From Paraburkholderia sp. PREW-6R (GTDB taxonomy: Bacteria; Pseudomonadota; Gammaproteobacteria; Burkholderiales; Burkholderiaceae): a stretch of DNA of 64,000 nucleotides. Of this stretch, positions 26,716 through 35,735 are shown in pieces. Below the pieces are notes generated by a model. That model saw only the letters and a list, made by a program, of their open reading frames with translations, did not search any database and was not told where the DNA came from. Within the stretch, counting starts at the first letter, position 1. Each line of letters starts with the position of its first letter. A program made the translations under genes and the position numbers. The stretch is taken from NCBI RefSeq assembly GCF_039621805.1, contig NZ_CP155073.1, positions 1,612,001 to 1,676,000 on the forward strand, in the 5' to 3' direction.

Positions 26716-28491
26716 ATGCCCGGAGGCGCCATGCTACTCATCGTTCTCGCCTATCTTGGCGGCGCACTCACGATTCTGAGTCCCTGCATATTGCCCGTGC
26801 TGCCGTTCGTTTTCGCGCGGGCCGATCAGCCGTTCGTACGCAGTAGTTTGCCGTTGCTCGCGGGCATGGCGCTCACCTTTGCCGGGGTCGCGACGCTGGC
26901 GGCGCTCGGAGGCGGCTGGGTGACGCAAGCGAACCAGTATGGCCGATGGCTGGCCGTCGCGCTGCTTGCCGTGTTCGGGTTGACGCTGCTGTTGCCGCGT
27001 TTCGCCGACCACCTGATGCGCCCGCTCGTGAGCGCCGGCAATCGCCTGTCGAATCTTGCGCAGCGCGACGTGCGTCCGGCAGGCTTCGGTTCGTCTTTGC
27101 TGCTGGGTATCGCCACCGGACTGCTGTGGGCGCCCTGTGCGGGTCCGATTCTCGGACTGGTGCTGACCGGCGCCGCACTACGGGGCGCGAGCATCGGTAC
27201 GACATTGCTGCTCGCGGCCTATGCGGCCGGCGCAGCGACGTCGCTCGCGGTGGCGCTGCTGGTCGGCGGCAAGGTGTTCATGGCAATGAAACGCTCGCTC
27301 GGTGCGGGCGAATGGATTCGCCGTGGGATCGGCGCAGCGATGCTGGCGGGCGTGGTGGGCATCGCGTTCGGGCTCGATACCGGCGTGCTGGCGCGAGTCT
27401 CGACCGTCGCCACGGGCGGTATCGAGCAGAAGCTCGTAGACAGGCTGTCCCCCAGTGCGACGCATGCGGCTACGGTTTCGGCCCATAGGACTGACACCGA
27501 CGTCGCGCAGCCTGACGCACCGGCAAGCGGTGGGATCATGAAGGGCAACCAGGCTATCAAAGTCGACAACCCCGCCAGTGCCGTTGATGCCGGCACGGCC
27601 ACGAACCCGAACTCGGGCGCGATGATGCGCGCGGCGGCGAGCACGCCCGCACCATTGCCTGTGGAAGGCGTGCTGCCGACCCTCAACGGCGCGGTCCAAT
27701 GGCTGAATTCGCCGCCGCTGACCGTGGAGGGCTTGCGCGGCAAGGTGGTGCTGGTCGACTTCTGGACATACTCGTGCATCAACTGCCTGCACTCGCTGCC
27801 GTATGTGAAAGCCTGGGCGCAGAAATACCGGGATCAGGGCCTCGTCGTGATCGGCGTGCACGCACCAGAATTTGCGTTCGAACGTAATATCGACAATGTG
27901 AAGAAGGCCACACACGATCTCGGCGTCGATTATCCCGTCGCCATCGACAACAATTTTGTAATCTGGCGCGCGCTGAACAATCAGTACTGGCCGGCCCACT
28001 ATTTCGTCGACGCGAAAGGCCAGATACGCTATCACCATTTCGGTGAGGGCGACTATGCGGAGTCTGAACAGGTGATCCAGCAGCTATTGGCGGAAGCGGG
28101 TCACGTCGGGGCGTCGAAGGTCTCGCCCGGCATGAGCGGCGAGACGCCGAAGGGCGCGCAACGCGTGCAAGCCGCGGCCGATAACGCCGACATGCACTCG
28201 CCCGAGACCTATATTGGCTATCAGCGGGCGCATCGTTTCATGTCGGCGCGCGACCTCCACCTCGTGCCGGGTCCGGGCAAGGACGGCAGGCCGGTGCGTT
28301 TGCGCGGCAGCGTGGACAGCGCGGCGCGAGGCGCGGCACACGGAATGGACGTCGCCGCCAACGGCAGCGGCACCGTCACGGCAGAGCGTCTTTACCAGCA
28401 CGTCCGGCAACCGGGCGACGTCGCGGATCACACGTTTTCGATCGAGTTTCTCGATGCTGGTGTGCAGGCGTATGCATTTACGTTCGGCTGA
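26716..28491 (+). CDS. dipZ: DipZ: CcdA-like membrane domain fused to periplasmic thioredoxin
   Basis: 591 aa. A six-to-seven-helix CcdA/DsbD-like domain (SPCILPVLPFVF; WAPCAGPILGLVLTG, the two redox cysteines) carries electrons across the membrane. A TlpA-like thioredoxin domain follows (FWTYSCINCLHSLPYVKAW, active site CINC, near residues 350-360), then the DipZ C-terminal jelly-roll part ending QAYAFTFG. In that last domain GYQRAHRFMS is joined directly to ARDLHLVPGP; family members as I recall them have about 40 more residues between these segments. Start is ATG 26716 or 26731. Likely reductant supply for the exported MsrA encoded next. Confidence 0.9.
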   Translation: MPGGAMLLIVLAYLGGALTILSPCILPVLPFVFARADQPFVRSSLPLLAGMALTFAGVATLAALGGGWVTQANQYGRWLAVALLAVFGLTLLLPRFADHLMRPLVSAGNRLSNLAQRDVRPAGFGSSLLLGIATGLLWAPCAGPILGLVLTGAALRGASIGTTLLLAAYAAGAATSLAVALLVGGKVFMAMKRSLGAGEWIRRGIGAAMLAGVVGIAFGLDTGVLARVSTVATGGIEQKLVDRLSPSATHAATVSAHRTDTDVAQPDAPASGGIMKGNQAIKVDNPASAVDAGTATNPNSGAMMRAAASTPAPLPVEGVLPTLNGAVQWLNSPPLTVEGLRGKVVLVDFWTYSCINCLHSLPYVKAWAQKYRDQGLVVIGVHAPEFAFERNIDNVKKATHDLGVDYPVAIDNNFVIWRALNNQYWPAHYFVDAKGQIRYHHFGEGDYAESEQVIQQLLAEAGHVGASKVSPGMSGETPKGAQRVQAAADNADMHSPETYIGYQRAHRFMSARDLHLVPGPGKDGRPVRLRGSVDSAARGAAHGMDVAANGSGTVTAERLYQHVRQPGDVADHTFSIEFLDAGVQAYAFTFG

Positions 28492-28538
28492 TCCAGCCGG
28501 ACGCACGGAATCAAACCACTCTTTGAAGGACTGAAATC

Positions 28539-29279
28539 ATGCATGGCATTCCTAACCGTAAGAGCCCGCGTGGCAGGCGTTCCGCTTTCGCGCGGATCGC
28601 GGCTGGTGTAGCCGTTGTAGCGGGCGTATTCGCCGCGCAGCGCGTCGCCAGTTCAGCCGAAGCCGCGGTGAAAATTCCACCGCCTGCGCAGGATGAGCGG
28701 GTGGGCGCGACCCACACCGAAACGGCGGTGTTCGCGGGTGGCTGCTTCTGGGGCGTGCAGGGCGTGTTCGAACACGTGCGCGGCGTGAAGCAGGTCGCAT
28801 CGGGCTATGCCGGCGGGGCGGCGGACACCGCGCAATATGAAACCGTCAGCGAAGGGGATACGGGACACGCGGAGTCCGTGCAGATCACTTACGATCCGAC
28901 CCAAGTCACTTATGGACGGCTGTTGCAGATCTTCTTTTCGGTCGCGCACGATCCAACCGAATTGAATTACCAGGGTCCGGATCATGGCACGCAGTACCGC
29001 TCGGCAATCTTCCCCGCCAACGCCGAGCAGCGTGACGTGGCGCAGTCGTATATTGCGCAGCTGAATAACGCACACGTGTTTTCAGCGCCGATCGTCACGC
29101 ACGTGGAGAACTTCAAGGGCTTTTATCCGGCCGAGGCGTATCACCAGAATTTCCTTGCCCTTCATCCCGACTATCCGTACATCGCGATCAACGATCTGCC
29201 GAAGGTCGCGCAACTGAAACGCATGTTTCCGGACATCTACCGCAACGATCCGGTACTGCTCAAAGTGAGTGCGTCGTAA
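28539..29279 (+). CDS. msrA: Exported peptide methionine-S-sulfoxide reductase
   Basis: 246 aa. The catalytic GGCFWGVQGVFE and the substrate region GTQYRSAIF are canonical for MsrA. Unlike cytoplasmic MsrA it begins with about 45 residues of basic plus hydrophobic signal sequence (RIAAGVAVVAGVFAAQ), so it should work in the periplasm. A twin arginine precedes the helix, but the Tat consensus is imperfect. It follows dipZ by 47 bases; the pair resembles functionally the Neisseria MsrAB/PilB arrangement, in which a thioredoxin domain feeds methionine sulfoxide reductases outside the cytoplasm. Confidence 0.94.
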   Translation: MHGIPNRKSPRGRRSAFARIAAGVAVVAGVFAAQRVASSAEAAVKIPPPAQDERVGATHTETAVFAGGCFWGVQGVFEHVRGVKQVASGYAGGAADTAQYETVSEGDTGHAESVQITYDPTQVTYGRLLQIFFSVAHDPTELNYQGPDHGTQYRSAIFPANAEQRDVAQSYIAQLNNAHVFSAPIVTHVENFKGFYPAEAYHQNFLALHPDYPYIAINDLPKVAQLKRMFPDIYRNDPVLLKVSAS

Positions 29280-29366
29280 CCGGCTCTGGCCTGCGCGTCG
29301 AATGCAACACTGGACCGTTCATGTCGCGCAAGGCCACCGTCTTTTTGTCCGCGCTCGCTCGCACGG

Positions 29367-29699
29367 TCACACGTGGCGCACCGTGGCCATGCCCGAGCGC
29401 ATCCGGCGCACATGCCGCAATGCCGCCCGCGCCGTCTTCACCGCATCGACCAGGCGCTCGATGGAGCCTGCGGCAAATACCAGAAACAGCGCACCGACGA
29501 TCGCCGCGTACGCGGTCACCGACATCACCGCATAACGCGAACTATCGTCGCTACTGTGCGATGCCCAGACGTCCGGCAACTGGAGCAGGATGAACCCGGT
29601 TCCGGCGGCAAGCGACGTCCACAGAAAAAACACGCCGATAGAAAACAGAAAGAAGCAAATGTTGAGTGTGGCTGCGCCAGCAGCGCGCTTATAGCTCAT
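29367..29699 (-). CDS. Small two-helix membrane protein, hypothetical
   Basis: 110 aa with two clear hydrophobic helices (ICFFLFSIGVFFLWTSLAAG and a second near 55-80) and a basic C-terminus (RAALRHVRRMRSG). CGGAG precedes ATG 29699. No family recognised. It converges on msrA and diverges from the SDR gene. Real coding is supported by the ribosome binding site and hydrophobicity pattern. Confidence 0.6.
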   Translation of the reverse strand: MSYKRAAGAATLNICFFLFSIGVFFLWTSLAAGTGFILLQLPDVWASHSSDDSSRYAVMSVTAYAAIVGALFLVFAAGSIERLVDAVKTARAALRHVRRMRSGMATVRHV

Positions 29700-29943
29700 G
29701 ACCGACTCCGTTAAAGGGATGATTCGGGCTTAATTACCGGTCCTACCGTCCCGATAACTTGATTACGGCACCCATGCCGCACGGCTTGATGTCGAACACG
29801 CGCTTAAAATCGGGCAGTTGGACTTCCCGTCCAGCAGGTCACGCTCGAGGCAATGCCGGTCGAACAGATCGGCTGACGGCCTTAAACTTGAGCCAGTCGG
29901 CGCGCGTTCGCGCCTGCATTCCGAAACACCACAAGGATTCTGG

Positions 29944-30711
29944 ATGACACAACTTTTCGACCTGACTGGCCGCACGGCGCTCGTCACCGGTTCGGCGCGC
30001 GGTATCGGCCATGCGTTGGCCGAAGGGCTCGCGGCGGCGGGCGCTGCCGTGGTGCTCAACGGCACGCGCGCGGATACCGTGGCCGAGGCTGTCAGCGCAT
30101 TGTCCGGCAAGGGCTACCGGGCGCAAGGCCGCGCGTTCGATGTCACCGACGAAGCCGCGGTCGCCGAAGCGTTCACGCAGTGGGACGCGGCTGGCGTGCA
30201 CATCGATATTGTCATCAACAACGCGGGCATCCAGTTCCGCAAGCCGCTCGTCGAACTCGAACTGGGTGACTGGCAGCGTGTGATCGATACGAACCTGACG
30301 AGCGCGTTCATCGTCGCGAAGGAGGCCGCGCGGCGCATGATCGCGCGGGGCACGGGCGGCAAGATCATCAATGTCGGCTCGCTCACGAGCGAAGCAGCGC
30401 GCGCCACGGTGGGCGCCTATACGGCCGCGAAGGGCGGCATCAAGATGCTGACTCGCGCGATGAGCGCCGAGTGGGCGGCTTCGAACATCCAGGCGAATGC
30501 GATCGGCCCCGGCTACATTCTGACGGATATGAACAAGCCGTTGATCGAGAACGAAGCGTTCGACGCATGGGTTAAAAGCAGCAATCCATCGCAACGCTGG
30601 GGCAGGCCGGAAGAACTTGTCGGCACGGCCGTTTATCTTGCGTCGGCTGCATCGAGTTATGTGAACGGCCAGATCATTTACGTGGATGGTGGCTGGCTGG
30701 CGGTGTTGTGA
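29944..30711 (+). CDS. SDR oxidoreductase, gluconate 5-dehydrogenase-like
   Basis: 255-aa classical short-chain dehydrogenase. Cofactor motif TGSARGIG, NNAG, catalytic Ser in NVGSLTSE and YTAAKGG (Tyr, Lys) are present; the C-terminal GPGYILTDMNKPL region is typical of the gluconate/3-ketoacyl branch. AAGGA lies seven bases before ATG 29944. It is followed by an LLM monooxygenase and then an aldolase/MFS pair on the other strand, hinting at a small catabolic island, but the substrate is not evident. Confidence 0.88.
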   Translation: MTQLFDLTGRTALVTGSARGIGHALAEGLAAAGAAVVLNGTRADTVAEAVSALSGKGYRAQGRAFDVTDEAAVAEAFTQWDAAGVHIDIVINNAGIQFRKPLVELELGDWQRVIDTNLTSAFIVAKEAARRMIARGTGGKIINVGSLTSEAARATVGAYTAAKGGIKMLTRAMSAEWAASNIQANAIGPGYILTDMNKPLIENEAFDAWVKSSNPSQRWGRPEELVGTAVYLASAASSYVNGQIIYVDGGWLAVL

Positions 30712-30885
30712 CGTACAACGCCGCGGCGTTTCGCGTCGCCTGACTCCTGTCGCGCGACGGCCCCGTTGGGCGTCGAGCATGACACGCATCGCGTCTGACG
30801 GCGAGCGGGCAGTTGCTGCGCGCAGGCAGCCAACCGGCTGCGGGATTACACTGGCGCGACCCGTGTTTGCAATGGAGAGGAGTGC

Positions 30886-32208
30886 ATGGCACGTCAGCTT
30901 CGCCTCGGCGCTTTCATGCGTCCCACGACAATTCACACCGGCGCGTGGCGCTATCCCGGCGCGTACCCCGACGCCAACTTCAATTTCACGCATCTGAAGC
31001 GCTTTGCGCAGACGCTCGAGCGTGGATGTTTCGACGCATTCTTCATGGCTGATCACCTCGCCGTGCTGAACATGCCGCTGGCGGCGCTCAAGCATAGTCA
31101 CACGGTGACGTCGTTCGAACCGCTTACGCTGCTGCCGGCGCTGGCAGCGGTGACCGAGCGGCTCGGCCTGATCGCGACGGCGTCTACCACATTCGACGCG
31201 CCGTATCATGTGGCAAGGCGTTTCGCGTCGCTCGACCATATCAGCGGCGGCCGCGCGGGCTGGAATCTGGTGACGACGTCGAACCCCGACGCCGCGCTCA
31301 ACTTCGGCCTCGACGAGCATGTCGAACACGACGAGCGCTACCGGCGCGCGCGGGAGTTTTTCGACGTCGTCACAGGCCTGTGGGATAGCTGGGCCGACGA
31401 CGCATTCATTCGCGATACGGAAAGCGGCACGTACTTCGATCCGCAGAAGCTGCATGTGCTGAATTACAGGAGCGAGAACTTTTCAGTGCGTGGGCCGCTG
31501 AACATCGCGCGTCCTGTTCAGGGTTGGCCCGTGATCGTGCAGGCCGGTTCGTCGGAGGCCGGGCGGCAGATCGCCGCCGAAACCGCCGAGGTCGTGTTCA
31601 CCGCGCAAAGCACGCTCGCCGACGGCAAGCGCTTTTATGCAGACGTGAAAGGGCGGATGGAACACGCCGGGCGGCAGCGCGAGCACATGAAGATCTTGCC
31701 GGCGGCGTTTGTCGTGGTAGGCGACACGCTGGAAGAGGCGCGCGCGATACGAGCGCGGCTCGATACGTTCGTCCATTACGAAAGCGGGCTTGCGTCGCTA
31801 TCGATCGCATTGGGCCATGATGTGTCCGGTTTCGATCCGGACGGTCCATTGCCGGAGATTCCGGAAACCAACGCGAGCCGCACGGCGCGCCAGCGGGTGG
31901 TGGAATGGGCGCAGCGCGACGGCTTGACCGTTCGTCAACTCGCGCAGCGCATCGGCGGATACTCCGGACTGGAAATGGTCGGCACGCCCGCGATGATCGC
32001 CGATCAGATGGAGCAGTGGCTGATGGAAGAGGGGTCGGACGGTTTCAACGTGATGTTCTCGCATCTGCCGGACGGACTCGACGATTTCGTCGGCAAGGTC
32101 GTGCCCGAGTTGCAACGGCGTGGGCTTTTGCGGCGCGAATACGAAGGCACGACGCTGCGTGAAAATCTCGGTCTGCCGCGGCCCGAGAACCGCTTTTTCC
32201 CGACGTGA
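30886..32208 (+). CDS. LLM-class flavin-dependent monooxygenase (NtaA/SnaA/DszA type)
   Basis: 440-aa TIM-barrel flavoprotein, two-component type, using reduced FMN from a separate reductase. Family landmarks are RQLRLGAFMRPTTIHTGAWR at the start, SLDHISGGRAGWNLVTTSNPDAA in the middle and WPVIVQAGSSEAGRQIAAETAEVVF later. GGAGAGGAG precedes ATG 30886. Relatives oxidise nitrilotriacetate, alkanesulfonates or sulfones. No flavin reductase gene is adjacent. A second, diverged relative is encoded at 39471. Confidence 0.9.
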   Translation: MARQLRLGAFMRPTTIHTGAWRYPGAYPDANFNFTHLKRFAQTLERGCFDAFFMADHLAVLNMPLAALKHSHTVTSFEPLTLLPALAAVTERLGLIATASTTFDAPYHVARRFASLDHISGGRAGWNLVTTSNPDAALNFGLDEHVEHDERYRRAREFFDVVTGLWDSWADDAFIRDTESGTYFDPQKLHVLNYRSENFSVRGPLNIARPVQGWPVIVQAGSSEAGRQIAAETAEVVFTAQSTLADGKRFYADVKGRMEHAGRQREHMKILPAAFVVVGDTLEEARAIRARLDTFVHYESGLASLSIALGHDVSGFDPDGPLPEIPETNASRTARQRVVEWAQRDGLTVRQLAQRIGGYSGLEMVGTPAMIADQMEQWLMEEGSDGFNVMFSHLPDGLDDFVGKVVPELQRRGLLRREYEGTTLRENLGLPRPENRFFPT

Positions 32209-32263
32209 CGCAAGCTGGCTCCTGAATCTGGCGCGCCGGAGCTGGCGCGCCTCGCATGCGCCT

Positions 32264-33106
32264 TTAGTCGAACATATCCGGCTGCTGCTTCACCAGCTGG
32301 TCGTAGATCGTCTGGAAATGCAGCCAGCCGATGAACGGGCTGCCCACGTGCTCGCGACTGTAGCGGGCGCGCTCCGGCGTGACCATGGTGGGCGTGATGC
32401 CGGACGCCTCGACCAGCAACTGTTGCTGGCACGCGCGTTCGAGCGCGATAAACCAGAACGCCGCTTCGTCGATGCTATGCCGGCTCGCGGTCAGCAAACC
32501 GTGGTTCTTGTGGATGGCCGCCCGGACGCCCTTGAACCATCCAGCCACCGTGCAGCCGGCTTCTTCTTCGACCGCAACCTGGCCCGCTTCGTCGTCGATC
32601 ACCACGTGGTCTTCGAAAAACGCGCATGCGTCCTGTGAAATCGGATCGAGCTTGCGGCCTGTCGCTGCCCACGCCGTGCCGTAGAGTGTGTGAGCGTGGC
32701 ACATGGCGACGATATCCTGATGGGCTTCATGCACGGCCGCATGCAGAACGAAACCGGCCTGGTTGATCGCATAGTCGCCTTCCACCACACGGCCTTTATG
32801 ATCCGCCAGAATCAGGTTGGACAGTTTGACCTCGGAGAAGTGTACGCACATCGGGTTGGTCCAGTACAGCTCGGGATGCTCAGGATCGCGAACCGTCAGA
32901 TGGCCCGCGAAACCATAGTCGAAGTGATGCAGGTCGAACGCGCGGCAGGCGGCGACGAGGTGTTGCTTGCGATACAGCCGTTCGTCGGCCACGCTCGCAA
33001 ATTCGGGAATTTCCGGAAACTTGAGGCCTTCCTGCTTCGGTTGATAAAGAGAGATGCGCTTTTTCGTGGTCGGCTGAACGCTCGCGCGTTCGATGATTTC
33101 GGACAT
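32264..33106 (-). CDS. Class II aldolase/adducin-family protein
   Basis: 280 aa. The metal-binding histidines appear as CHAHTLYG near 140 and KNHGLLTA near 220, as in fuculose-phosphate aldolase relatives. ATG 33106 is preceded by AAAGGAA; the frame upstream of it encodes only the tail of the MFS coding region in another phase. The MFS gene lies 29 bases upstream on the same strand, so transport and processing of a hydroxy or sugar acid are plausible, an inference from gene order. Confidence 0.88.
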   Translation of the reverse strand: MSEIIERASVQPTTKKRISLYQPKQEGLKFPEIPEFASVADERLYRKQHLVAACRAFDLHHFDYGFAGHLTVRDPEHPELYWTNPMCVHFSEVKLSNLILADHKGRVVEGDYAINQAGFVLHAAVHEAHQDIVAMCHAHTLYGTAWAATGRKLDPISQDACAFFEDHVVIDDEAGQVAVEEEAGCTVAGWFKGVRAAIHKNHGLLTASRHSIDEAAFWFIALERACQQQLLVEASGITPTMVTPERARYSREHVGSPFIGWLHFQTIYDQLVKQQPDMFD

Positions 33107-33135
33107 GATGGTTCCTTTGGCAAGACGTTTCTGAG

Positions 33136-34455
33136 TTAGCGATTGACGAGGCGTCGGGGTACGGTCAGCGCGAGTAATCCGCCAATGGTGAGGCAGGCGG
33201 CAAGCGTGTACACGCCGAGATCGGTCGAGTGAGTTCTGTCGACGATCCAGCCGATCACATAAGGGCTCACGAAACCGGCGAGGTTGCCCACCGAGTTGAC
33301 GACGGCGACACCCGTAGCGGCAGCCGCGCCGCTCAGCACGGCGGTTGGCAGACACCAGAATTGCGAAAGCGTGACCATGACGCCCATCGTCGCAACGGTG
33401 AGCGCGGCAATCGACAGCGCAATGCTCGAATGACCGGTGGACACGCTGACCAGCCACCCTACGGTGCCGATCAGGCCTGGCGCGGTGATGTGCCAGCGGC
33501 GCTCGCGGCGCTTGTCGGAACTGCGTCCCGCCACGACCATGGCGATAGCGGCCGCGGCATAGGGCAGCGTGGTCAGCAGACCGATCAGGAGCGGCTCGGT
33601 CACGCCAGAGCCCTTGATGAGCGTCGGCAGCCAGAAGCCGACGCCGTACAGCCCCATGATGAAAAAGAAATAGATGCCGCTGAGCAGCCAGACGATCGGC
33701 TGCGTAAAGCCGTCACGCAACGAATGCGATTGTGCTTGACTGCTGTCGGCTGCAATGTTCGCGGTGAGCAGCGCCTTTTCCGAATCGGTGAGCCAGTTGG
33801 CGTGCCGGATTCCGTCGTCGAGATAGACGATGACGAGCAGACCCATCAGCAGCGAAGGCAGCGCCTCCAGCAGGAACAGCCACTGCCACCCTGCAAGCCC
33901 ATGCGCGCCGGACAACGCGTGCAGAATCCAGCCGGACAGCGGGCCGCCGATCACACCCGACATGGGAATACCCGTCATGAACAGCGCGATGATCTTGCCG
34001 CGGCGCTCCGATGGAAACCAGTAAGTCAGATAGAGAATTACACCCGGAAAGAGGCCGGCTTCCGCGAGACCGAGCGCGAAACGCATTACGTAGAACATCG
34101 TGGGCGTCCTGACGAACATCATCGCGCCGGAGATCACCCCCCACGTAATCATCACGCGTGCAATCCACAGCCGCGCGCCGACCTTATGAAGAATCACATT
34201 GCTTGGCACTTCGAACAGAAAATAGCCGATGAAAAAAACACCCGCACCAAGGCCATAGACGGTCTCACTGAAACCGAGATCGGACAGCATCTGAAGTTTG
34301 GCGAAGCCGACATTGACGCGGTCGAGATACGCGGCGACGTAACACAGGAACAGGAACGGAATGAGGCGCCATGCGACCCTGGTGTAGACGCTGGCTTCGT
34401 CGACTGCGACGGAGCCGAATGTGCGCTGCGGAAGCGGGGCGGATGCCTGAGACAT
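33136..34455 (-). CDS. MFS transporter, anion:cation symporter type
   Basis: 439-aa 12-helix transporter starting MSQASAPLPQ, with RVAWRLIPFLFLCYVAAYLDRVNVGFAKLQM, the ACS-family opening. GGAGGAG precedes ATG 34455. First gene of a two-gene unit with the class II aldolase and divergent from a GcvA-like LysR regulator, which is the probable controller. It is a paralogue of the transporter at 16613. Confidence 0.9.
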   Translation of the reverse strand: MSQASAPLPQRTFGSVAVDEASVYTRVAWRLIPFLFLCYVAAYLDRVNVGFAKLQMLSDLGFSETVYGLGAGVFFIGYFLFEVPSNVILHKVGARLWIARVMITWGVISGAMMFVRTPTMFYVMRFALGLAEAGLFPGVILYLTYWFPSERRGKIIALFMTGIPMSGVIGGPLSGWILHALSGAHGLAGWQWLFLLEALPSLLMGLLVIVYLDDGIRHANWLTDSEKALLTANIAADSSQAQSHSLRDGFTQPIVWLLSGIYFFFIMGLYGVGFWLPTLIKGSGVTEPLLIGLLTTLPYAAAAIAMVVAGRSSDKRRERRWHITAPGLIGTVGWLVSVSTGHSSIALSIAALTVATMGVMVTLSQFWCLPTAVLSGAAAATGVAVVNSVGNLAGFVSPYVIGWIVDRTHSTDLGVYTLAACLTIGGLLALTVPRRLVNR

Positions 34456-34497
34456 GTCTCCTCCAGATTGACGGCCATGCACGTGACCACTGTCGAT

Positions 34498-34519
34498 GCC
34501 GTCATCGGTATGGGACGGC
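34498..34519. promoter_or_regulatory. GCCGTC-N10-GACGGC dyad in divergent promoter
   Basis: A perfect six-base inverted repeat (34498-34503 and 34514-34519) sits in the 149-base gap between the MFS gene and the LysR-type gene. It could be an operator or a chance GC-rich palindrome; no T-run follows. Confidence 0.35.
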
Positions 34520-34604
34520 TTGTCGGGGATGATCGCCGTGCCGTGAACAGTTGACAAACGACGAGTTTTCACGGAAAGATGAATCCATTTCACCTGAGAT
34601 CGTC

Positions 34605-35504
34605 ATGCGAAAGCTCCCGTCACTGCAGGCATTGAGGGCATTCGAAGCGGCCGCGCGTCTGCAGAGCTTCCTGCTGGCCGCCGCGGAACTGCACCTGACG
34701 CCCTCCGCGATCAGTCATCAGGTGCGCGCGCTGGAGGCTCACTTCGGGCAGCAGCTTTTCACGCGCGGCAACCGCCGCGTGGAGCTGACCGATTCGGGCG
34801 GACGCCTGCTGACGATGCTGTCCGCGGCGTTCGACATGATCGAGGAGGCCTGCCGCGAGCTTGCGCCGAAGATAACTACGGAGTCGCTGTCCGTGCATTG
34901 CACGCCAAGCTTCGCATCGAAATGGCTGGGGCCGCGGTTGCCGGCTTTCATGCGTGAATACCCGGGGCTCACCATCCGGATGTCGTCGAGCGCCGAGCCT
35001 GTCGATCTGCTCAAGGCGGCGGAACTGGACGTCGCGATTGCGTATGGGTCGGTGCGGCGCCAGGCGGGCGTGGTGATCGAGGCATTGGGCGCGGAGCGCA
35101 TCGCGCCGCTCGCGTCGCCGAAACTGATTGGCAAGCGCTTCACCCGCGCCGACATCGCGAAGCTGACGCTGATCGAATCGAAGCTGAATCCGCTGCGCTG
35201 GCGCGAATGGTTCACACAGAACGGTCTGAAGATGCCCGAGAGTCCACAGCCTTCGTTCGACCGCGCCGCGCTGGTTCTTGCAGCCGCAGTCGATGGGCTC
35301 GGCGTGGCGCTCGAAAGTGTGAGGTTCGCCGAGCGTGAACTGGCGAGCGGCGAACTCGTGATCGTTGGAGACGGGCTTTACACGCCGATCGAACGCGAGA
35401 CGCATTTCTTCTGCTATCGCGCGGCGGACCGCTCGTCACAGAAAATCCGGCATTTCCACGACTGGCTGTTGCGGGAATCGCGCGGGTTGTCGACCGACGA
35501 GTGA
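34605..35504 (+). CDS. LysR-type regulator, GcvA-like
   Basis: 299 aa from MRKLPSLQALRAFEAAARLQSFLLAAAELHLTPSAISHQVRALE, a helix-turn-helix of the GcvA group; the effector domain begins near residue 90 (LSVHCTPSFASKWLGPRLPAF). ATG 34605 matches the family start; a TTG 54 bases earlier is less likely. Divergent from the MFS-aldolase pair, the normal layout for a LysR regulator and its target. Confidence 0.9.
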   Translation: MRKLPSLQALRAFEAAARLQSFLLAAAELHLTPSAISHQVRALEAHFGQQLFTRGNRRVELTDSGGRLLTMLSAAFDMIEEACRELAPKITTESLSVHCTPSFASKWLGPRLPAFMREYPGLTIRMSSSAEPVDLLKAAELDVAIAYGSVRRQAGVVIEALGAERIAPLASPKLIGKRFTRADIAKLTLIESKLNPLRWREWFTQNGLKMPESPQPSFDRAALVLAAAVDGLGVALESVRFAERELASGELVIVGDGLYTPIERETHFFCYRAADRSSQKIRHFHDWLLRESRGLSTDE

Positions 35505-35735
35505 CGGGTGCGGTGCGACATCTCGTGCAGCCGGCCCGGGCAGGGCGCTGACTTCGCTCGCCTTTCCTCTTGTGGCTGGCCCCGGCACGATTGTCGTGTT
35601 CATCGTTTTCGGCCATTGCCATGGCTCGGGACGGGACTGCTTGCGGCTCATCTTTGCACTTGACCCGAGCATTGCGCCATGTTTGAATTTTCCGGCGGTG
35701 TACGCGGTTTTGCCCATCTGACAACCGGAGGCCAC

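Noticed and set aside
29839-31455. 538-codon antisense frame over SDR and LLM genes
   Set aside because: Opposite strand of two well-supported enzymes; no domain or start signal.
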